The notes under the pieces are model-generated. The model was not told where the DNA came from. It was given only the letters and a program-made list of their open reading frames with translations, and searched no databases. Source: DASXRA01 sp036506155 (GTDB lineage: Bacteria; Actinomycetota; Actinomycetes; Mycobacteriales; Jatrophihabitantaceae). From it: 64,000 bases of DNA. The stretch is taken from assembly GCA_036506155.1 (NCBI GenBank), contig DASXSF010000037.1:1-64000 (forward strand). Direction: 5' to 3'. Each line of letters opens with the position of its first letter. The first letter of the stretch is position 1. A program made the translations under genes and the position numbers. Below, one piece after another: positions 61,103-64,000 of the stretch.

Positions 61103-62050
61103 GAGGATCGCGCGATCACCGTTTCCGATGTCGGGGAGTTCGGGCTGATCGCCCGGGTCACCGCGCAGCTCGCCGCAGCAGACACCACGCTGCTGGGCCC
61201 GGGCGACGACGCCGCCGTGGTCCGCGCCGCCGACGGGCGAGTCGTCGCCAGCACCGACCTGCTCATCGAGGGACGGCATTTCCGCCGGGACTGGTCGACA
61301 GCCAACGACGTCGGGCACAAGGCAGCAGCCCGCAACTTCGCCGACATCGTGGCGATGGGTGCCGTGCCCACCGCACTGCTCGTGGGACTGGGCGCGCCGC
61401 CCGACCTCGAACTCTCCTGGGCGGACGGCCTGATGGCGGGGCTGCGGGAGGAGTGCGGCGAGGTCGGCGCGGCTGTGGTGGGCGGAGACGTGGCCCCCGC
61501 GGACGTCGTCACCCTCGGGGTCACCGCGCTCGGTGACCTGCAGGGCCGAGATCCGGTCACCCTGGCCGGCGCCGGCCCCGGCGACGTGGTGGCCTTCGCC
61601 GGGCGTCTCGGCTACGCCGATGCCGGTTATGCGGTGCTCAGCCGGGGCTTCCGCTCCCCGGTGCAGATCGTCGCAGCACACCGCCGGCCCGAGGTGCCGT
61701 ACGCGGAGGGCCCGCGTGCCGCCGAGTGGGGCGCCACGGCGATGACCGACGTGAGCGACGGGCTTATCGCCGATCTCGGCCACATCGCAGTGGCAAGCGG
61801 CGTGCGCATAAATCTGCGCGCCGACCTCGTGCCGGTGCCGATGAAGCTCAAGGAGGTCGGCGCAGCCCTGAACATCGACCCGCAGGTGTGGGTGTTCACC
61901 GGCGGTGACGACTACGCCCTGGTGGCCACATTCCCGGCGGGCATCGAACTGCCCGACGCGTGGACACCGATCGGCACGGCGGCCGAGGGCGAGGGCGTTC
62001 GAGTGGACGGCCGGCGCTGGCCGACCGGGGGGCACGAGCACTTCCGCTGA
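61103..62050 (+). CDS. thiL: Thiamine-monophosphate kinase, start disturbed
   Basis: About 315 codons, the right length. AIRS-family features: GEFGLIARVTAQLAA, LGPGDDAAVV, STDLLIEGRHFRRDWS, GHKAAARNFADIVAMGAVPTALLVGL (spans), TDVSDGLIADLGHIA and VFTGGDDYALVATFP. It phosphorylates thiamine monophosphate to the diphosphate. The N-terminal codons from 61103 (EDRAITVSDVGEF) lack a start; a GTG at 61101 is one base out of frame. GTGAG plus one base would read MSDRAITVSDVGEF, a normal ThiL start. A late GTG at 61217 would lose about 38 residues. Confidence 0.82.
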   Translation, partial: EDRAITVSDVGEFGLIARVTAQLAAADTTLLGPGDDAAVVRAADGRVVASTDLLIEGRHFRRDWSTANDVGHKAAARNFADIVAMGAVPTALLVGLGAPPDLELSWADGLMAGLREECGEVGAAVVGGDVAPADVVTLGVTALGDLQGRDPVTLAGAGPGDVVAFAGRLGYADAGYAVLSRGFRSPVQIVAAHRRPEVPYAEGPRAAEWGATAMTDVSDGLIADLGHIAVASGVRINLRADLVPVPMKLKEVGAALNIDPQVWVFTGGDDYALVATFPAGIELPDAWTPIGTAAEGEGVRVDGRRWPTGGHEHFR

Positions 62051-62072
62051 AGCGTCGGTGCCCGCCGGTACC

Positions 62073-62534
62073 GTGACGGGCGTGTTCCTGATCGAGTCGC
62101 GTCCGTACGCCGATCCCGTGGCGGCCAAGTTGATCGCCGAGTTGCAGGCCGAGTACGTGACGAGGTATGGCGGGCCGGATGAGACGCCGATCGAGCCCGG
62201 CGAGTTCGATCCGCCGGACGGACTGTTCCTCGTCGGTTCGCTTTCGGGGGACGCGGTCGCCGCCGGTGGCTGGCGCCGCGTCGGGGACGGCGTCGCAGAG
62301 ATCAAGCGGATGTACGTGGCCGAGCGTGCGCGCCGCCGCGGGCTCTCACGCCGAATGCTCACCGAGCTGGAGTCGACACTCACCGCTGCGGGCTATCAGA
62401 GAGTCGTTCTCATGACCGCGATGGCCCAGCCCGAGGCGATCGCGCTTTACGAGTCCACCGGGTATCGGGTGGCGGAGCCGTACGGCATCTACGCCTGTGA
62501 GCCGGATGCCCGCTTCTACGCCAAACCGCTGTAA
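62073..62534 (+). CDS. GNAT-family N-acetyltransferase
   Basis: 153 residues from the GTG at 62073; 62058 and 62082 are alternatives. The GNAT core has GGWRRVGDGVAEIKRMYVAERARRRGLSRRML (the acetyl-CoA loop RRRGLS around residue 83) and VLMTAMAQPEAIALYESTGYRV. Substrate unknown. It starts 22 nt after thiL and ends 2 nt before the convergent L28 stop. Confidence 0.82.
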   Translation: MTGVFLIESRPYADPVAAKLIAELQAEYVTRYGGPDETPIEPGEFDPPDGLFLVGSLSGDAVAAGGWRRVGDGVAEIKRMYVAERARRRGLSRRMLTELESTLTAAGYQRVVLMTAMAQPEAIALYESTGYRVAEPYGIYACEPDARFYAKPL

Positions 62535-62536
62535 GG

Positions 62537-62728
62537 CTACCCGCGCGTGACCTTGCCGGCCTTGAGGCACGAGGTGCACACGGTGATCCGCTTGCGAGTG
62601 CCGTGGGCGACGATTGCCCGGACGGTCTGCACGTTGGGATTCCAGCGTCGGTGGGTGCGCCGGTGCGAGTGCGAAACGGACATGCCGAAGCCCGGGCCCT
62701 TGCCGCAGACATCGCAGACGCTGGCCAC
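62537..62728 (-). CDS. rpmB: 50S ribosomal protein L28
   Basis: 63 residues from the GTG at 62728 with GGGAGG; a TTG just before is possible. SVCDVCGKGPGFGMSVSHSHRRTHRRWNPNVQTVRA is characteristic of the cysteine-containing (zinc-binding) form, with the second pair reduced to CTSC near the C-terminus. The zinc form is the C+ version used under zinc sufficiency. Placement next to the DAK-domain gene is standard in actinobacteria. Confidence 0.93.
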   Translation of the reverse strand: MASVCDVCGKGPGFGMSVSHSHRRTHRRWNPNVQTVRAIVAHGTRKRITVCTSCLKAGKVTRG

Positions 62729-62868
62729 CAAGGCCTCCCATGCTCGTTCGTGATTGCGCCCGGCAGATTGCCGGGCAGCGTCTCAGTCTAGCGGCGCCGC
62801 CGCGCACAGACCAAACCGCGCGGCGGCTCAAGTATCGTACGGCGAGCCGCGGTGGCGTGGAGGTGGAC

Positions 62869-64000
62869 GTGCTGGATCAGCTCGACGCCCCAGCCGTCCG
62901 CCAGTGGAGCATCGTCGCGGCGGATGCGCTGGCCGAGCACCAGGACGAAATCGACGAGCTGAACGTCTTCCCCGTGCCCGACCGTGACACCGGCACGAAC
63001 CTGGCGCTGACCATGCGCGCGGCTTGCGATGCGCTGGCGGGTGACACCGCGCCGACCGCGTCGGCCGCCCTGCGCACGCTGGCACACGGGGCGGTGCTCG
63101 GCGCGCGGGGGAACTCCGGCGTGATCATGTCGCAGATCCTGTGTGGTTTCGCGTCCGCGGTCGACGGTGAGGTGTGCAGCGCAGCACGGCTTCAGGACGC
63201 GCTTCGCGAAGGCGCGGAGCGCGCGTATGCGGCGGTGGCCCAGCCCCTCGAGGGCACCATCCTTTCCGTGGCGCGCGCGGCCGCTGAGGCCGGGGCCGCC
63301 GTGCCGGCCGCGACGCTGGCTGCCGTCGTCGAGGGGGCCGTCGCCGGCGCCGCAGACGCGCTGAATCGCACCACCGAACAGCTGCCTGCGCTCGCCCGGG
63401 CAGGCGTGGTAGATGCCGGCGGCCGGGGCCTGGTGGTGCTGCTCGACGCGCTGGCGAGCGTGATCACCGGGGTGCGTGCCGTGCTGGCGGCGCCGCGCCG
63501 TTCGGCACGACACAGATCTGCGCTGGTGGCGCTGCGTGAGGCGGGCAGTGAGACGTTCGGCTACGAGGTGCAGTACCTGCTCGAGGCGGACCCCGACGCG
63601 GTGACGGTGCTGCGCGAACACCTGGCACGGATGGGCGACTCGCTGGTCGTCGTGGGCACCGGGGAGGGACTCTGGAACGTCCACGTGCACGTCAACGACG
63701 TCGGCGCCGCGATCGAGTCGGGAGTTGAGGCGGGCCGCCCGCACCGCATCACCGTTGTCCGCTTTGCTGACCAGGCGCGCGCGTCCGCACGCTCCGGCGT
63801 CGCGGTCGTAGCGGTCGCCCCCGGCGAGGGGCTGGCTCACCTGTTCGAGGGTGAGGGGGTGCGTGTCGTGGGCGGCACGAACCCGTCCACCGCCGAGGTG
63901 CTGGCTGCAGTGCACGCGGCAGGTGCGGCGCAGGTCGTGTTGCTGCCTAACGCCTCGCAGGTCAGCGGCGTGGTGAACGCCGCAGCCGAGCAAGCCCGTG
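62869..64000 (+). CDS. DAK/FakA-like phosphatase-kinase domain protein (3' end beyond window)
   Basis: 377 codons, open at the window edge. Start GTG at 62869, chosen for GGAGG at 62859-62863; GTGs at 62857 and 62863 are in frame. The DegV-partner/DAK L-domain has ELNVFPVPDRDTGTNLALTM, the Mg-ATP aspartates, where relatives usually read PDGDTGTN. GARGNSGVIMSQIL and ARAGVVDAGGRGLVVLLD follow, then a second domain (FGYEVQYLLEA, DSLVVVGTGEGLWNVHVHVND). It resembles FakA/Rv2974c. Divergent from rpmB and probably followed by recG. Confidence 0.87.
   Translation, partial: MLDQLDAPAVRQWSIVAADALAEHQDEIDELNVFPVPDRDTGTNLALTMRAACDALAGDTAPTASAALRTLAHGAVLGARGNSGVIMSQILCGFASAVDGEVCSAARLQDALREGAERAYAAVAQPLEGTILSVARAAAEAGAAVPAATLAAVVEGAVAGAADALNRTTEQLPALARAGVVDAGGRGLVVLLDALASVITGVRAVLAAPRRSARHRSALVALREAGSETFGYEVQYLLEADPDAVTVLREHLARMGDSLVVVGTGEGLWNVHVHVNDVGAAIESGVEAGRPHRITVVRFADQARASARSGVAVVAVAPGEGLAHLFEGEGVRVVGGTNPSTAEVLAAVHAAGAAQVVLLPNASQVSGVVNAAAEQAR

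Noticed and set aside
1..64000. Mobile elements, CRISPR arrays, prophage, rRNA or tRNA genes
   Set aside because: No transposase, integrase, phage structural gene, regular short repeat-spacer pattern or conserved RNA sequence was seen.

Overview
High-GC, gene-dense DNA from an actinobacterium (Actinomycetota). The signs are many GTG/TTG starts, a mycothiol-type arsenate reductase, coenzyme F420 genes (cofC/fbiD, an F420-type PPOX oxidase, an F420H2:NADP oxidoreductase homologue), a HupB-type HU with a lysine/alanine tail, and the actinobacterial gene order ndgR-leuCD-hupB-mutT1-ppk1-cofC-plsC-gpsA-ddl ... DUF3515-thiL-rpmB-DAK. The genus cannot be fixed by eye; it does not look like Streptomyces or Mycobacterium in detail.

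Layout. (1) 1-4.6 kb is an arsenic region: an ArsR-phosphatase fusion cut by the window edge, ArsC, a PadR/membrane-protein pair with clear operators, ArsM and a second ArsR. (2) 4.6-6.8 kb holds a RecQ helicase fused to a phosphoribosyltransferase domain. (3) 6.9-10.9 kb is a BlaI/M56 regulatory locus with matching CTACTA-N7-TAGTAG operators, an ECF sigma factor, a secreted-repeat protein and a LURP-one protein; the sigma factor and the M56 protease are frameshifted and a haloperoxidase fragment remains. (4) 10.9-33 kb is a mixed accessory stretch: GNAT, adenosine deaminase, MBL hydrolase, TMEM175-like channel, copper-storage protein, CBS protein, stand-alone DNA ligase, TetR-controlled MFS and MMPL exporters, universal stress protein. 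Between these lie many gene relics: an ABC exporter with an amber codon, and fragments of aldo/keto reductase, LuxR-LAL, zinc alcohol dehydrogenase, HxlR regulator, glucose-6-phosphate dehydrogenase and 2-hydroxyacid dehydrogenase. (5) 34-39.5 kb holds a penicillin-acylase-type Ntn hydrolase translationally coupled to an F420/NADPH oxidoreductase, an MFS protein and a secreted DUF4232 protein. (6) 39.5-64 kb is the conserved core (leucine biosynthesis, nucleoid protein, polyphosphate kinase, F420 synthesis, phospholipid synthesis, D-Ala-D-Ala ligase, ThiL, L28, DAK). It is interrupted at 50.2-60.2 kb by a block with a MocR regulator, a CoA transferase, a fadAB beta-oxidation operon with its MerR regulator, and a multidomain GH27 alpha-galactosidase.

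The main pattern is the contrast between 7-33 kb, where about ten loci carry frameshifts, nonsense codons or large deletions, and 34-60 kb, where about 26 kb of genes are intact. I found no tRNA, rRNA, CRISPR array, IS element or phage. The candidates most worth following as undescribed systems are the BlaI-controlled sigma/M56/secreted-repeat regulon, the RecQ-phosphoribosyltransferase fusion, the PadR pair with its own operators in the arsenic locus, and the coupled acylase/F420-type oxidoreductase pair.
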